Below, piece after piece: positions 26,932-41,432 of a stretch of 64,000 nucleotides of DNA. Each line of letters begins with the position of its first letter. The stretch's first letter is position 1. Made by a program: the position numbers and the translations under genes. Origin of the DNA: Atopsyche davidsoni (lineage: Eukaryota > Arthropoda > Insecta > Trichoptera > Hydrobiosidae); contig JAILWY010000002.1 in assembly GCA_022113835.1 (NCBI GenBank), positions 5,992,501 to 6,056,500 of the forward strand, in the 5' to 3' direction. The notes below the pieces were generated by a model. That model made no database searches. It saw only the letters and a program-made list of their open reading frames with translations, and was not told the origin of the DNA.

Positions 26932-28249
26932 GGCTTTCGCCGCGGGGAAGTTGACAAACGCCGTCACGTGCGATTAGCTTCTAGAATCTCCCCGGCCCTC
27001 ATTACGGGAGACGACTCCCCGAGACGGATAATCATCCTGTCGCGCTCGGCCGGTTCCCGCGGAGACCTTGAAAGAATAACACGTATTTTCATAAGCTCTC
27101 CCACGTCTCTTAGGGTTCCCGAGATGGCACGGTTCGTGCCGTTTTTGCTGACGGCACACAGTGGGCCGGAATCCAGAATTAGCTTATCAAAACTTTTAAT
27201 AAAAAGGACAGTGTTTTTTTTTTGTATCGTGAAATTTTATTTAAATTAAAATAAATTTCTTCGTGTTTATGTTAAAATTGATAAAATATACTTTTATGCA
27301 ACAAAAATAATAAATTGACGTTTTTTCATAATCTAACGAAAAGCTTCACCTTGAACGTTACTGCTATACAAAAATTTTAAAGTATACCTTAAGTTGGAAT
27401 CCGAAATCTTTGGCGTATAAGTAATGGTTAAAAAAATAAAATACGCACGCCGATCTAATAGATCTGAACTTGCATATTGCATGCACGCTTAACAAAGAGA
27501 GACTGGTGATTCGCATTGGGTTTTTGACACATCGTAATTTTATTGAACTAGTGAAATATAAAAATATGAACAAGGAAGGATCTTCTGAACATATCCTGCC
27601 AATTGTGAATTCTCATCCACCGTGCGGGGACGCTATTGTCGGTCGCAGCCGTATTTGCGTAGACTCTGGACCGCCGGCGAGACCGATCGGCGATTGTATC
27701 GGTAAACAGCCGCGCGGACGACGCGGAGCGGCCCAAAGAAACGATCTGTTTATTGATTTGTGTCAGTAAGGTTACACTACTGTCCGTCTATCGATACAAT
27801 CCCCCCGATCTACTGTCCAAACGCTTTTTTTTTCTCGCATCGTTTATATGTTTATTTATAAAAAATAATACCGAATTATGTTATTTTTGCAGTCGGTAAA
27901 CTTATGTACGTTTCAGGCCGACGGAGCAATTGCCAAGTGTATCGAGCACTCCCCCGCTACCTGAAATGTGCGCTTTGTGATATTTAATAGCGATAAAAAC
28001 ACGCCAGCGAATAATAATGATCGATATCTAATTGAGCATGCAATAGTACCACCCTGCGATTTGAATATTCGTTTTCCGATATTCTAATGATTTTTTTGTA
28101 TTTAGAAAACGATATTTAAAATCTCGCAGTACCTGGCATGGAAGAAATATTTTTTCCGTAATTTAGTACATCAATTGCGCTAATTTAAACACGTTTCCTT
28201 GCACGATTCAACAAAGAAGTTGTTTATCTTTGCCAATATTTTTTTAAAC

Positions 28250-30690
28250 ACCGCTCATCGTAAACATACTCCGTCCGATGGCTCCTCCGGATATTTCTCG
28301 AGGCCCCCGTCCCCCGCCCCCCGCCTCGTCGGCTGCGCTTTGTTTAAATACTCCCAGCCAAATGAACAACCGCACTCGATTCTACGCCGATTGACTTATC
28401 GCCCGCGAAACTCTCCGCGCTTTATCAGTTTGATATTCCGCGTGTAAAAATACACCTCGCTAACAAAATTACAAACTCGTAAAAAGAGTTTATTTGAATC
28501 CCGCTCCTCCTCCCGAATGTAGGTTAAACGTCGAGAAGCCGCCGCGGGACTCGCGCGGCACGTTCGATATCAAAATACTCCTATCGATTCTCCCGAAGCG
28601 ATCCTATCGCCGGCCTTTATTGGACTAGCCAATGAAATAAACGTGCCTATCTGCATTCTGCGCTTATCACCGCACGGCTCGCCTCGCGCCGAGTGCTCGC
28701 CGCAGTGCGCTCTGCCGCGGCCGCGCTGGTGTGTGCGTAGCGCTCAAAACGCGCTCGCAATTGTGTATTCATAATAATATATATTGCAAATCGCGGTATT
28801 TTGGGTCCTTCGGTTTGATCGCTCCAATGACTCCACTCTCCTCATCGAAGTTTCTCACAATACCACCCTCAGAGTTCTAATTTCTAAACTAAATCAAACT
28901 TTAACCTGAAACGGATGCATTTCCTGATTTGACTCAATGCGGCTCAAATAAATTGGCGGACAGTCAAATCGTTATCCGTTATTTATTCCATCGCATGCGA
29001 GAGCGAGCGCGACCTCGGGCGCCTCCAGCGAGGCTCGGTCGACAGCGGCGAATCCCGCATCCTCACCGGTGACGCGTCGACCGCGAGTCCTCCGGGGCGG
29101 CGGAATCCCGTCCCTCCGGCCGGTCGATGGAAATTAGTAGCCGTCTTGCTAAACGAAAAATGCCCCTCGCTCGGGACGGAGACGCCGCGATACCGTCGCC
29201 TCCGCGGGGACGCCGGAAAAGCATCAACACGACGGGTCGCCTCATTAGCGAGCCGCGGGTGACGCAGAGCCGCTCGCTCCCTGGCCGACGAGACCCGCGC
29301 GTTTGACGATCCCTAATTTGATAATTTTTCAACTGGAAATGTTATGAACGATGCGGCTTAAAAAAATGTCATTTATTTTTTTAAATCCCCGAGCGGTCGT
29401 ATATCGCGGTCGCCGGCGGAGGAACGGTTTGAAAATTTCACCGCTCGAATAATCGGAGGAGGCGTCGCCGCCGAGGACGCTGCTCGTAAAATTCAAATTG
29501 CAGTCTTCGCGGCGCGTCCGCGTCTCCGTGCCGTCGAGCGCGAGAGCGATAAGGGGAGTGTCGGGACTAGAATGAGAGTAATTTCTTCGGTAGAACCGAC
29601 ACGGACAGCGATCCGCGAGAGGCGGCGTCCCGGAATGAGACCGGGTCGGCGGCGCCTCGCGGGCGGTCTCGCCCCGCGCATGGGAGCCCTTCCGGGCCGC
29701 TCGTGGTGCTAAATAACCGGCCGTGTCCCCCGGCGCCTGGCACGGGCCCCGGCACGGCCCCCGATAAGGACCCGCTACCCAATTTGCTCGCCAGATCGGC
29801 CGATTCGCGGCGCACCCGTGTCGGCCCGCTCGGGTGAACTCCTCCAGCCGGGGGATGCGCGCTAGGGTTTGTCTTGGCCGGTACTCTGGTCGTTTTACTC
29901 GTACCACTTAATATTTTACTGTGGATTCATCGGTGTAGTGAATTTCAATATTTTTTCCCGTTAATCGGGCGATCGCGATTCGGCCCCGCCGGCCGAAGAG
30001 AGTGAGGACCGTAACCCGCACGATGCGCGGGCAGCGGTACCCACTTTTTAAAGAATCGCTGGGCCCTCGCTGAAGGTGTTTTGCGCTAATTTTTTTTAAG
30101 AATATTTATCCTAGTTCGTGTTGAAATGTTTCTACAATACTGTCAATCGATCGGAATTTCGCGGCTTCACCGTTATTGCCGCAATTGAGACCGGAATCGA
30201 AGGGATTCGATCGGTTCACCGGCATCACAATAAAAGAGCGCCGATTTGTCACGGCCCCTGATTGACTTTTGATTTTTCTAGAATTGTGGTTTTTAAAGAT
30301 TCCTTCGTTACGGTCGGCATCTATTGCAGCAGTCGGATTTCGGAGTGGCGAAATCTCCGCAAACGCTGAGTAATCAGCGTTTAAGTACGGTCAGGCCCGC
30401 TACTCGAATTTACGGCCGACCGAGGCGGCGCTGACTCGAAAGACTTGACAAATTGTATTCCATTCTGCGGATACTCCTCTCTTGTACCGCTAGCCACGCA
30501 CATCCCGGTGCACGGCGTCGGTCTGCAAGAACCGGGCCACCTGCCCGTCCCCTGCCCGTCCCCTGCCCGTCCCCTGCCCGTCCCCTGCCCGTCCCCTGGC
30601 CGGATACTCCCGGTCGACTGCGCCTCTCGCGCTGGTGCTCTAATTCAGCCGCGCGACTATTCCTCCGGTATTGTTTAGCGCAGCGGCTTT
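28250..30690. promoter_or_regulatory. 2.4-kb CpG-rich block
   Basis: This is one of the two largest CpG-dense blocks in the window, especially 28990-29320 and 29390-29900. Both strands have long open frames here (for example 192 codons on the minus strand, 29329-29907). They are arginine/proline/glycine-rich, as expected where stop codons are scarce, and no domain is visible. The block is a candidate promoter or enhancer region of the gene, or of an unannotated transcript. It is included because of its size and composition, not because of a recognised motif. Confidence 0.3.
30541..30600. repeat. 11-bp minisatellite CTGCCCGTCCC x5
   Basis: Five perfect copies of an 11-base unit (30541-30595), then a partial copy, sit at the right edge of the large CpG-rich block. 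Confidence 0.92.
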
Positions 30691-33600
30691 AGCGACTGTC
30701 AGCTCCGTACACAGAGAGGCTTCTTTATCAAAACCGTTTGTATCCCATTCACAGCAGAGCGTTGTGCGATATCTATTTGCGAAGTTTCTCTTTGATGTTG
30801 AATTTCATTTCGGAACGTTTTGCCATTTCGAGTCTTATTAATTTTATTTCATCGCTCTTTGTTCATTAACATTTTGAAACGGGCATTCTGTGTTTATCCG
30901 GCGTATGTGAAATACGCTTTTGTAATATAAGAATTTAAATATTCGCCGAAATTGATAAATTATTAGTAGTATGGAATACGGTTTTCCCGAGGACGCGAAG
31001 ACCGACGCCGGCAAAGCTTTTCGTAATCCGAATTAGCTTTATGCTTCAAAAAATCTAGAACTAAAATCGCGTGCTTGGAGTTGATCATCGCCGCTTTAAA
31101 AATAGGCATTTCTTTTTAATGCCGCGAGTTCCTCCGCCCGCGCTATTCGTTTCCCTTAATTGCGACGGAGACGCCGACCCGGCCCGACACTATCGCCACC
31201 GCCATCGCTCTTTATTACCATAAAAATGGGTGAAGTTCAGGGCGGGGAGGAGTGGGGGGGAGGAAGGGGTGCTCAATGGTCAAGGAACCGCGGCGCCTCG
31301 GCACCTCTCCGGGACTCGATAGAATACCAGCCTCGCTAAACGACTTCTGCCTATAGCGGCGCGTGTGCCGCGCGAGCTTTCTCGTCCTCAAAATTCTATT
31401 GATCTCGAGTTTCTTTTTATTGTGGAGGCATGTAAAATATAAGCAGCTCGGGGCCGAATTTATTCAAAATCACTACTGTAACAATAGGGATGAAAATAAC
31501 CTGAGATAGAATATAACCTTACTTTTGTGGAAAAAAAAACCCCACAGGCTTATCCAGAGTATCGTCACCCAAAAATATTGTGGTGTTTTATAATTATTTT
31601 GGAATCTCAGTTCTCCCGCTTTTCTCGCGTCTCGTATCTTGTGATATTTGCAACCGCGGTTCGGAGAAGTTTGCAATTATAATCACGACTCAAAGGATTG
31701 TGAGAAAATCTCTTTTCTTCTTATCAGCGCAAACGCAATCGTAAAACTCAGGTCGTTATCTGGAATGAGTAATTAGCATACTCATTCTTTACGTACTCGA
31801 TTACGAATGATTGAAATTTTCAAAATCTATTTTATACATTTCCTATGAAGATCGTAATAAATGTTCACATGCGGCCTTGGGCATCTTTTCTCTCCTTCCT
31901 GAGATTATATTCGCGTAACTTAAGACATAATCTTCTCATCCCATCTTGAATATTTTCCCGGGAGTTTTTTTTCTCGCCGTTCATAATACCGGAGAAATCT
32001 GGAGCTGCGTTCCGCTCGCCTGCGTATCGGGCCGTAGACGCCGCTCGTGGGTGGAGTGAAATAAATTGATTTTCAGAGTTGGAGGCCTTCACCCTGAGAG
32101 GTGCAGTTATCTTATTTCCACTCTTTAACATTTGTATTTATTTCGCGTCTCCCAGCCAACACTCGATATATATTGCTCGACCACCCGATTACATCGTCAA
32201 GTCTCGCATGTGTGGTTTTTTATTACATTAAACACAGCTGTCGATATCAAAGCCTCAGACGCATTCACAAATAGTAGATTAAAAAAAAACTAGTGGCGCA
32301 GAGCTCGCAGATGAAGTGCACCTTGACTCAATCACGATATATTTTTTTTATGTGCTCTTTCAACAGAAATCACACACAGTTCTACCATACATATAATAAT
32401 AGTCAAAATAATATATCTTTGAGTTCGAAAGTGCCTTTTCGTTGTGTTAATTGTGAACCCTCGTCCGCCCTGAGCGCCCCCCACGCGTGAACACTTCCAG
32501 CCGCCCACTCTATTTGTGAGAGACAACTCGATTAATAATGTCATTGGACTGTTCCAATAGGCACACGATTCAGAAACGTTTGAAGCATCCCGGATGTCCT
32601 TAAATCGGAAATAACATCCTCTGCAGTGCATTTCCTCATTGCAGTTTGTGTTTCCTTTCTTTTTGTATTATTTCCTCTCAGTCGCAAAATGTAGATAGAT
32701 ATCGTATCTTCAAATCCTACTATGTTTCGAAGCATTTCTTATTGTATTGTATTTTTGTTTTTTTCAATTCTCTAAACTTATTATTAAAATACGTTTAACT
32801 TGCACGATATTCAGTACCACGTGCTTTTTCACTCGCAATCTTAGGGTCTAGTTTTGTCCTGTCGTTACTGAATCGTGCCGGGTACTACAAGAAAAGTCAA
32901 TATTACGTATCTCAGTTATTACTTTTGATTCATACAAAGTATACTATAACTATTCATTTTAATAAACCCTACGGTTCCAAATCAGAAAATATAATTTTTA
33001 ATTTTAATTAAATCAGTGAAACAAAACGTAAATATACCTGTCTCTAGTCGCCAGGGTAAAATGTAATTGCTAAACGTTCGTATAATTCTCAAAAGGAAAC
33101 GGAAACCCTTATTCAAAAAATACCCTTTATATCTACTTCATTTTATAATAAATTAATTTCCTGGAGCATAAAAATATCTTTATTACATATTAGAGCATAA
33201 AAATATATTTGACATAATTAAATAAAAAAGAATGAGGTTATCTTACATTCGCCTTTTATAATGGGGCGTTACTTTGTCCTCGGGTTGCGGCGCTGGCGGA
33301 GCCAGGAGATAGCGCACCGGTCAAAAGCGGTCGGCTCCGATCGTACATAAATCATAACGGCTAGATCTTGGCATGGGCTGATTATGCAGATGTATGGCGA
33401 GGAATCCCCGTGTCCGGGCCGCGCATGCGCCGCGCGCCGCTCCCGGGGACGCCGACTTACGACTACTGCTCGCTCTCCGGCGTGCAGGCTTATTACTACA
33501 TTTCGTAAATACATGGAAGCACCACTAGCGCACGTTGTATATGCAATCGAAACGCCATCGTTATCTACAATACTTCCAATTAAATAATGACAATATTCAA

Positions 33601-36600
33601 TATAAACGCTCACGATTGACGACCGGTCGAGGATATCAGCCTAAATGGCCTGGACGCTTGTCTTTGGTTCCCAAGGGATAATCAGTGAATGATGCTCTCG
33701 AGGCGTCGCTCTCGTACCCCTGGCTGATCGCCCGACGGGCACGTCTATATTCCCTTCCCATTGAGTCGCGGATTGAGTTACTGAGGAGGTTCTCATATCC
33801 CCAACAATGATTTGACATGTGTTGCTCTAGTTCGTTAAAACATATAGCTTCAATCAAATGAAATACTACTTTAAGTAATTTGTAGTGAGTGTCGAGAAGA
33901 ATATTAATGCGACGAATGACTCGATCGACAAACTAACGTCTACGTTTGCTTGCATAGAGTATTGTTTGGACAGGTGGTAAGTCAGTATTATGAAGTTTGA
34001 TCGAGAAGCGCCCTCTCCCCGCACAGGCAATGTCGTCCGACCGGCGCTGACTCTCCTCGGTTTTTGGGGAGCCGACAGGAAGGTGATGTTGGTATTGTAT
34101 TCGGAAACGCGATGCCTTCCTTATCCTCGAGAGAACGCTCGTTGTTCTTTTGTCCATTTGGAATTCATATTACCACTTCTCCTTTAATGCCTTCCGCCGA
34201 CTGTCAATTACGGGCCAGTCGTTAGAGCCCGTCGGCTCCTCGCGACCCTGGGGTGTTATTGTATGGAATATGATACAGAGTTAAAATCGGTTAATTCAAT
34301 AGCGTCGCTCGTAATGAAGGTTTTGGCTTCGCCCCGCATACGAGGCGAAATTACGGGAATTTCGTTTTTATACTCTTTATTAAATTAAAATCACCAGAGG
34401 CTTTACCTGCTCAGATAAGCTAAATTTCTAGGAATACGCGTAACGCCTTGAATGCATGTTAAATAGAAAAGATTACTTTAATTAATGGAACCGGTATTTA
34501 TTTTGTAATACTCCATTTTATTATAAGAAAAGATTACATTTGATAATTGATTCGAAAGCAACCTTGCAACCAAACCGCCTAAATTTGAAAAGGTCTCTGA
34601 AAAGTCCTAATAATAAAGCAAAATGAATTTAATGTTTCTTAGTAAGCATAACCAATGTTGTTTGAATATTTATTTTTTATTAAAACACTTTCGTTAATAT
34701 TAAATTATATTATAAATCTGCAACAACGTCAACGAATCTCAGGTTATCGAAATAATGGCAAGCGAATTCATTCTAAAATTACAAACATTTCAGTCAAATT
34801 TATTTAATTTACATGAGGTGCAACGTAGGGTTTCGAGGCTTCATTATAAAACTAAGTATTTTAAGGGTCACACATAATGCAGGTCGGTCGCACATAAACC
34901 GTACAGTTCTTAAGGGACTACTACGAAATCATAATTTTAAAAAAAATCTGTTTAAATACACTGTCAAACATTGACTTTTGCCTGTTGGTGGTGCTTTAAA
35001 GCTCAAAAAGTGCCAACGAATAATCTATAAATTTAGTGTCCTCCAAAAACCAACGGGTTTTGTTTTTAAGTTTATATGGAATGCGTGAGTAATGAATGGG
35101 GTAATAAAGTTTTTTATGAGGAGAATCACACCTCACAAAGGCAGTTCATGATTTCGTCCTTAAGCTGTGAATATGAAGCGGTGGCAGTTTATAGTCAGCA
35201 TGATAACAAAAGCCGGCGCCCGTGAGTCACGGCGCCGCCGGTGTGAGTATTTTGGCCAGTGACGTCGCACAAGTCCGAAGTCCGCCCGTACGACAACTCG
35301 GAGAGTAGGTGCTATTTTTATCTGGGTAATTAATACATGTAGTTTTTGTTGTGCAACGGTGAGAGCTGCCAGCCGCAGATAAATACGCATAGGAAAAAAC
35401 ATGCAAGGACCCGCCAGGTTTGTTAAAAGCCAATATTTACTGGGGCGACTTAAGGGGCGGGCGCGACCGCCGTGCATCGCAATGGCATAATCATTGAGGG
35501 CGTCTGCGAGCTGCCCCGCTGCCGACTAGTCGCATCACCCCGCGATTGGAATACGTTTATATCTTGCGCATAAAATATAAATAGCTTTTCGCACAGAATA
35601 TTTATAGTATTGAAGTTTAACTCTGTTTCTGAATTAAGTTGCCATTTTTGTACTACCCATCGATTAAAATTTCATAAGTACTCAAAATAATCAATCAAGA
35701 TTTTTATGTGAAGAAAATAGTGCATGGTACAAAAATGTATATTTATATACACAGTTCGTATTGTATTATTGAAACCTCCTCGTATTATTATTTATCACGA
35801 AGGCCTCAAATTTTCCTCAAAGTCATTCGTTTTGGTAGCACAAGCTTTAAAGTTTTTAAAATTGAAATAAAATTTTTATGCTGATATTTAATTTGTGTTT
35901 TGAAAAGTTTACAGCTGAGTCGGGTGACGGAGAGTCCCGGCTTAAAGCACCGCAGCCGAGACTGACCCACTGCGTCTCCCGCTCTCTATAAATATAGCCC
36001 GCCCGCCCCACCGTCTCCGTGCATTCCTTATCGATGTTATCGATGTAATCCTAAGATTTCATACACAATTCGACGGCCATATTCAGATCGCAATAGCCAA
36101 ATTGAAACAAAGGGTCTATCGTCTCTTCACATTTCCCCGTATAATCGGATTTTTAAAAAATAAAAGGGCTACTACAAAAGTTTATAGTGTTTTCGTGATT
36201 TATTTTCTTATTCGTGTCGGGTAAATTCATAATATAATTTTAGGCCATTGTTATTCGGTCGCCGGTATTGTTACCTCGCTATATTATGTTCCTCTTTTTT
36301 TCGAATCTAATTCTGGGCGCAAAGAATGTCGCATCCACTTTGTTATCGCTCCACTACAACCGGCGTTGATCGTTTCTGTTTATTTTTGACGAAACCGGTG
36401 CGAAGATTCGTCTCGTTTGCCTCAGAAAAATTATCGTATTCACAAAAACTGTACATTATGAGATAAAATACCGTCGCGGCATCGATTCTACGGCATAATA
36501 TTTAGGTCAGGACGGGAGCGGGATCGGGCCGGCCGTGTTGCACCAGAAATATCCAGGAGACCTGAACTTGCTCCAGTAACCGTGGCTCGCGGCATGCGCG

Positions 36601-39600
36601 ATGCGCCCGGCTCCTCGCGGGCGCACTCGATTGCGTCTCTTCTGTCGGCCTGCAGCCAATTTGTCACAAACGAGTGCAGTTAAGGACCGCATGCAGTTAC
36701 CCATTATTCGAGTCTGCCGACTGATTATTATCTTCACATCGTTTCAATGTCGCCTCAATTTTGTTAGTTTGATTTTCTAGTTTCTTAGTTTTGAAAGACT
36801 GGGGAAAAAAACGTCCCCTCCGGCCCTCGGACTCTAAGCTGTGCTTTCGTAATTTAATTTTTCGCAAAACATTTAAATGCCTGCACCTACTTTTGGGTTT
36901 TAATTGTAGTCGATGGGATTTGAAAACAGTTTCAGGAATACGCGATCCCTATGCCTGACTGTACAAGCGTCGCGTTCCCAAAGTTACTGATATTTTGGAA
37001 TTATATTATTATTAGATTCAAAAATCAAACGTGTCGGTCTAATTCTAATAAATTGTCTCAATATATTTTCTCAGAGTGTGGTCTCCCGCCTACAGTGCGC
37101 GCCGTGCAAGCGGACCGGCCCGAGAACGGACAATATTCGATTGTAGATTCAGTCGCAGATTGATTGCATTTGCTATTGCACAGACTCGTTTAGATTATAA
37201 TTTTCATTTGTGTTCAATTATATTTTCTTATTGATTGGATATCTAATTCGAAGAATACCTTTTGCATAGCTCGACCCGTGTATTATCTATGGCGTGTAAG
37301 TAGCGTAGCAAATGGATGTACCTACATGACGTGCTTATTATTGGCGTGCAGTTGAATGCGACGATTGCATACGATACATACCTGAAAAATCCACAAGAGC
37401 TGTAATAATACACTCAATATTATTATTGTATTGTAGTGTGGCTTGTGGGTTAAATTATATTAATAATATTTTTATTATTATTTTATAACACGTATGAGAA
37501 CCCGATTGTTTCCAAAACGATAAAATGTTAAGTAACTAACTTTCCTATGGCATTGCCGTGTCTAAGATTAACCGCAGCGACTTCATCAAGAGCGAGGTTT
37601 TCATATTTCCCTTGTCGTACAGCCTCGGCGCCGCAATTAATCATAATCTCCCGCGGCATCGATCCGCCTATCGCACACTCATGCGGGATGGGAAAATAAG
37701 AAAACCGGCGGCGCGGCTCTGGCGCTTGCGGGGTCGGGTCGCCTAATTTATCGGCTGACGAGTCGAGTGTTAAGTTTGGGGATAAGTAAGGCGTCCGTTT
37801 GCGTGCAGATTAGTCTTTGGATGTGTTCGTTATCGCGGTAACGCTCGCTTCCAGTTTGATCAGCGGGTGACCCCGATCAAGCCGCGGCTCGCCGACCCGC
37901 CCCTGCAGTCCGCGCGACCGGCTCGGCTCCAGCACTCCGACGCCGACAGCCTACAAGTTTGACTAGCGAAGCGTTGCAGTTGTAATACTTAAGGGTTTAA
38001 ATATTTTGGCGACCGGGTGATAAAAAGTGAACCGATAATCGGTAGCGACTAATTGATTAACAGTAGGCATATTAACGTCGTGATAGATAGTCGTGAATCA
38101 CCATTATCAGCTGCAAGTTTCGGCTGACAAGCTCGATTAGTAATGCCTTTGCATTGATAACTTCTCCGCTTAATTTTACACAATTCAGGTTGGTACAGAG
38201 TTTAATACGCTGGGGTTACGCGAGGCGTAGGCTATGTACACATTTCCATCAAAATAGCATTTCTTTTTTAAACAAAATTCAACAATTGTATCATAATTTA
38301 TCCTTGCTACACGTGTGTATTTTTAATGGACATTGAAAACATTATTTGATTTTTCTTAGATTTTAATCGAATCTCAGGTCCTATTTGGCCTAATGGCTCT
38401 TCCCTATCCGGCCAGTCAACAACGCCGGTTTCGCATGCATGCACGCATTGTTGCCTTTTAAGTGACAGCCATCGTGACAGTGTCACTCACGCGACCCGGC
38501 CCGGCAGGTCTCCTAGAAAATAATGTCCATATTCACTTTCCAGACACAATTCAAACACAGCTTTTCGTCAAACGGTCACATCTATCGAAGACATAGCTTT
38601 CTAATAGAAAAAAAAAACAATTTGCTAAAGAAGACAAAAATGTTCGTCGCCTTTTGTGCCGCGGTTCAAGATGCGTGCGTGTACGTTTCATGAGGACGTA
38701 AAGTAAGATTGTATTTACTTTATGTATTATATAATGTGCTTACTGTCACGCCTACATTATTTTTAAATTGTGCGTCATTGTTTTAGACTTGCATTAAAAT
38801 AAAAATAAAAATTTAATCTGGTAAGATTGATTTTAAATGTCGCGAATACTTGATAAATAATAAATATCTGATTAAAAATAAACCACGCAGCCTCAGCAAT
38901 AGAGCGTTAGAAAGCTTATACGTTCGTAGGTTTTTTTTCTTCATCTTTAATAATACAAATTACTAAAACGTAAACTTTAACGCTCGGTATTGAAAAATAT
39001 GCATCGTGACCGAACCAATGAAGTATTTTTCGATAACCGGATTTAGCAATAAGCCCCAGGTTTGAAAGGAGTTATATGAATAATACGAGAGCTGCACCGC
39101 CCGCCGGGTCAGATCCGTCCTGGCGATAGAGCCCCGCCACCTCGCAGGCTGTGCTAGACTATGCTAATTTATTACGCAAGCTGCTATCGGCCGGTGGATT
39201 AATCGAAAAACGCTTTTAATTAAAGGATAATTTGTATGTGATAAATTTCACCCTACTCAAACATTTGACTGCGGCCGTACACAATAACGGACAACTTAGA
39301 ATTTACTACGTCAATGTTCCTTCTCGTGAGCCACTCCGCGCAAACACACCCGAGACAAAGGGAATACACATTATCAATGTTGCAAGTAACGGTGATATTG
39401 AGCTTAGTTAATTATCGCTTGTAAAGCAAAATAACGGCTAAGCTATTGATATAACGGTTTTTTTTAAACATAACTTTTCATTAAGGTCAGAGACATAGTT
39501 ACTTCCCGATATGCAGGTATTAGAATTTTATTTAAATAAAACGAGATATCTCGGGTACATAATTCATATTTTGTTTTTACTCAAGTAATAAAACAAAAAT

Positions 39601-39680
39601 ATGAGGGTCTACTTTCCTCAACAATGGTCAAGGACCCGATCGTATCGTCGGGGCCCTCTGCGCGCTGTGGCGATGCCCCT

Positions 39681-39704
39681 CACCGCCCTCACCGCCCTCA
39701 CCGC
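39681..39704. repeat. 9-bp repeat CACCGCCCT x2.7
   Basis: Nearly three perfect units in a GC-rich patch. Confidence 0.88.
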
Positions 39705-41404
39705 CGCCCCCCGCATCGCTTTCCGAAGTCGCATATTTTTTAATTTCTCCGAACGTCTCCTCGGGCCCATCTCGGCGGGTGCGGGTAATGCCGCCCCACT
39801 TGCTTACTACTTGCACGCTGTAATTTTTCTTCCAGCCGCACGCCTCTGCGCCAAATTTGAATCCCAGTGCGCATGCCCGCTCCACATTATTTCTGCGTTG
39901 AATTAAATCAGCGGCGGGGCGGGGCGGGGAGGGGCGGGCAGAGGAGGGGAGGGAGGCTTGCATAAGAGCCGCCCCGCACGGCCCGCACCCCGCACTCCCC
40001 GCACGCGTCATCAACACCGCACTTGCATAATCCCCGCGCCGCATCCGTCAGGCCGCTGGCTGAGTCCACCAAACTTGCGATCTTTGTCCTCGTAAAAAAC
40101 GCTCTTAGCTATCTTATACTCACCACTAGCAAATTTGACATAAATAGAAAAGGTTAAATTATAATAAATATGTATGTCATTTTTTTTGTACAAAAACCTA
40201 CAAGTACTGTTATTATTTCTCCGGCTTAAATTTGGTGCTCTTAAGATTTAGAAATAAACTAATATTTTTTCCAGAGATGTGAAAAAATCTGTTTAAATAA
40301 AATATTTAAAATAAATCCAAATCGAGGTTTAACGGTTACCGACCGATAGATGTAAAGCGCACTCTGGACCTAATCAAACCGAGTGATAGCATTTTTTTTT
40401 CTTTTTTATCTAGTCACATGTTTTCGGAAAGCAACTTTTCGATTTCCCAATAGATCGAAGCTTAAAATATTTATTTTTTGTTTTATCATGCTAATTATTG
40501 AAATTAGCTCATATCCGTTGAGCACTTGCAGGCGATTTTCTTAAAAATAAATGTACAATACAATAGGGTTATTCATAAATATAATGTTGAAATAATAGAC
40601 AAATACAATAACATTTTACTCACTTTGGTAAATTTGTTATTTGTCAGATTCGCGAGACTCGTCTGTATGCCGGCGTCCGATCCGGAATGGCTAGCAAAAA
40701 TAATATAACAAAATAATCCTTATATATTTTGGAGAACCGGAAGTGCGGCATGTAGTACCGAAAATAGATTTTATTACATTCTAGTAAAATAAAAATCGAT
40801 CTGCAACGATGCCTCGAGAGTTATATGTGTCGTTACGTATTCTGTTTTCTAGGACAGCTTAAAAACTATGAAAACAATTTATTCCTCTGTATGAAAACAC
40901 GTTCATGACAACACTCTCGAGCTCGGGATTACTTATTCACGCCAGTCAGGCAGTCGGTGTAAATTATTCATACATTTTCCGCCGGCCTATTTTTAGTCAC
41001 ACTCTCTTCAGAAAATTGTGGCAATGTTTGGGGGACTATTTAATTATTTAGACTGATTAGGTGAGGCGCGCGTGTAAAACGGTTATACTTTTTTTCACCC
41101 GAACTTATCGCATCGACGTTTTCAAAAGGCGTCTATTGCGTCATTCTCCCCGACTGACGACGCCGCTCCGCCGGCGTAGATTTATTTTTACTTGTCTAAT
41201 TGTTCAAGGTGTAAATGTTGATTAAAAAAAATCTTGCCGACTAAACCTGTATCGTTTACTGTACGGCAAATGTAAAAATCGATATGATCATGGACTTACT
41301 GAATGTCTGAATACAGGTAGGGGGGCAATCAAACTTAATGAGTCGGATGAGTGGAGCAGGCCCGGGTTAATTAAAAACGAAACGTATCCAGCCGGCGCCG
41401 TCCT

Positions 41405-41432
41405 GGGGCGGGGGCGGGGGCGGAGGCGGAGG
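41405..41432 (+). repeat. (GGGGGC)n tract grading into (GGAGGC)n
   Basis: The same hexanucleotide type as at 205, here changing to GGAGGC units at its 3' end. Confidence 0.88.

Larger units (their letters stand above)
25528..28249. other. non-coding
   Basis: AT-rich, with one CpG-rich patch (26880-27080) and the 15-bp repeat. No gene is recognised. Confidence 0.6.

Noticed and set aside
29329..29907. 192-codon open frame on the minus strand
   Set aside because: Low stop-codon density in CpG-rich DNA explains it. Overlapping long frames occur on the same strand, and no motif or splice support is seen.
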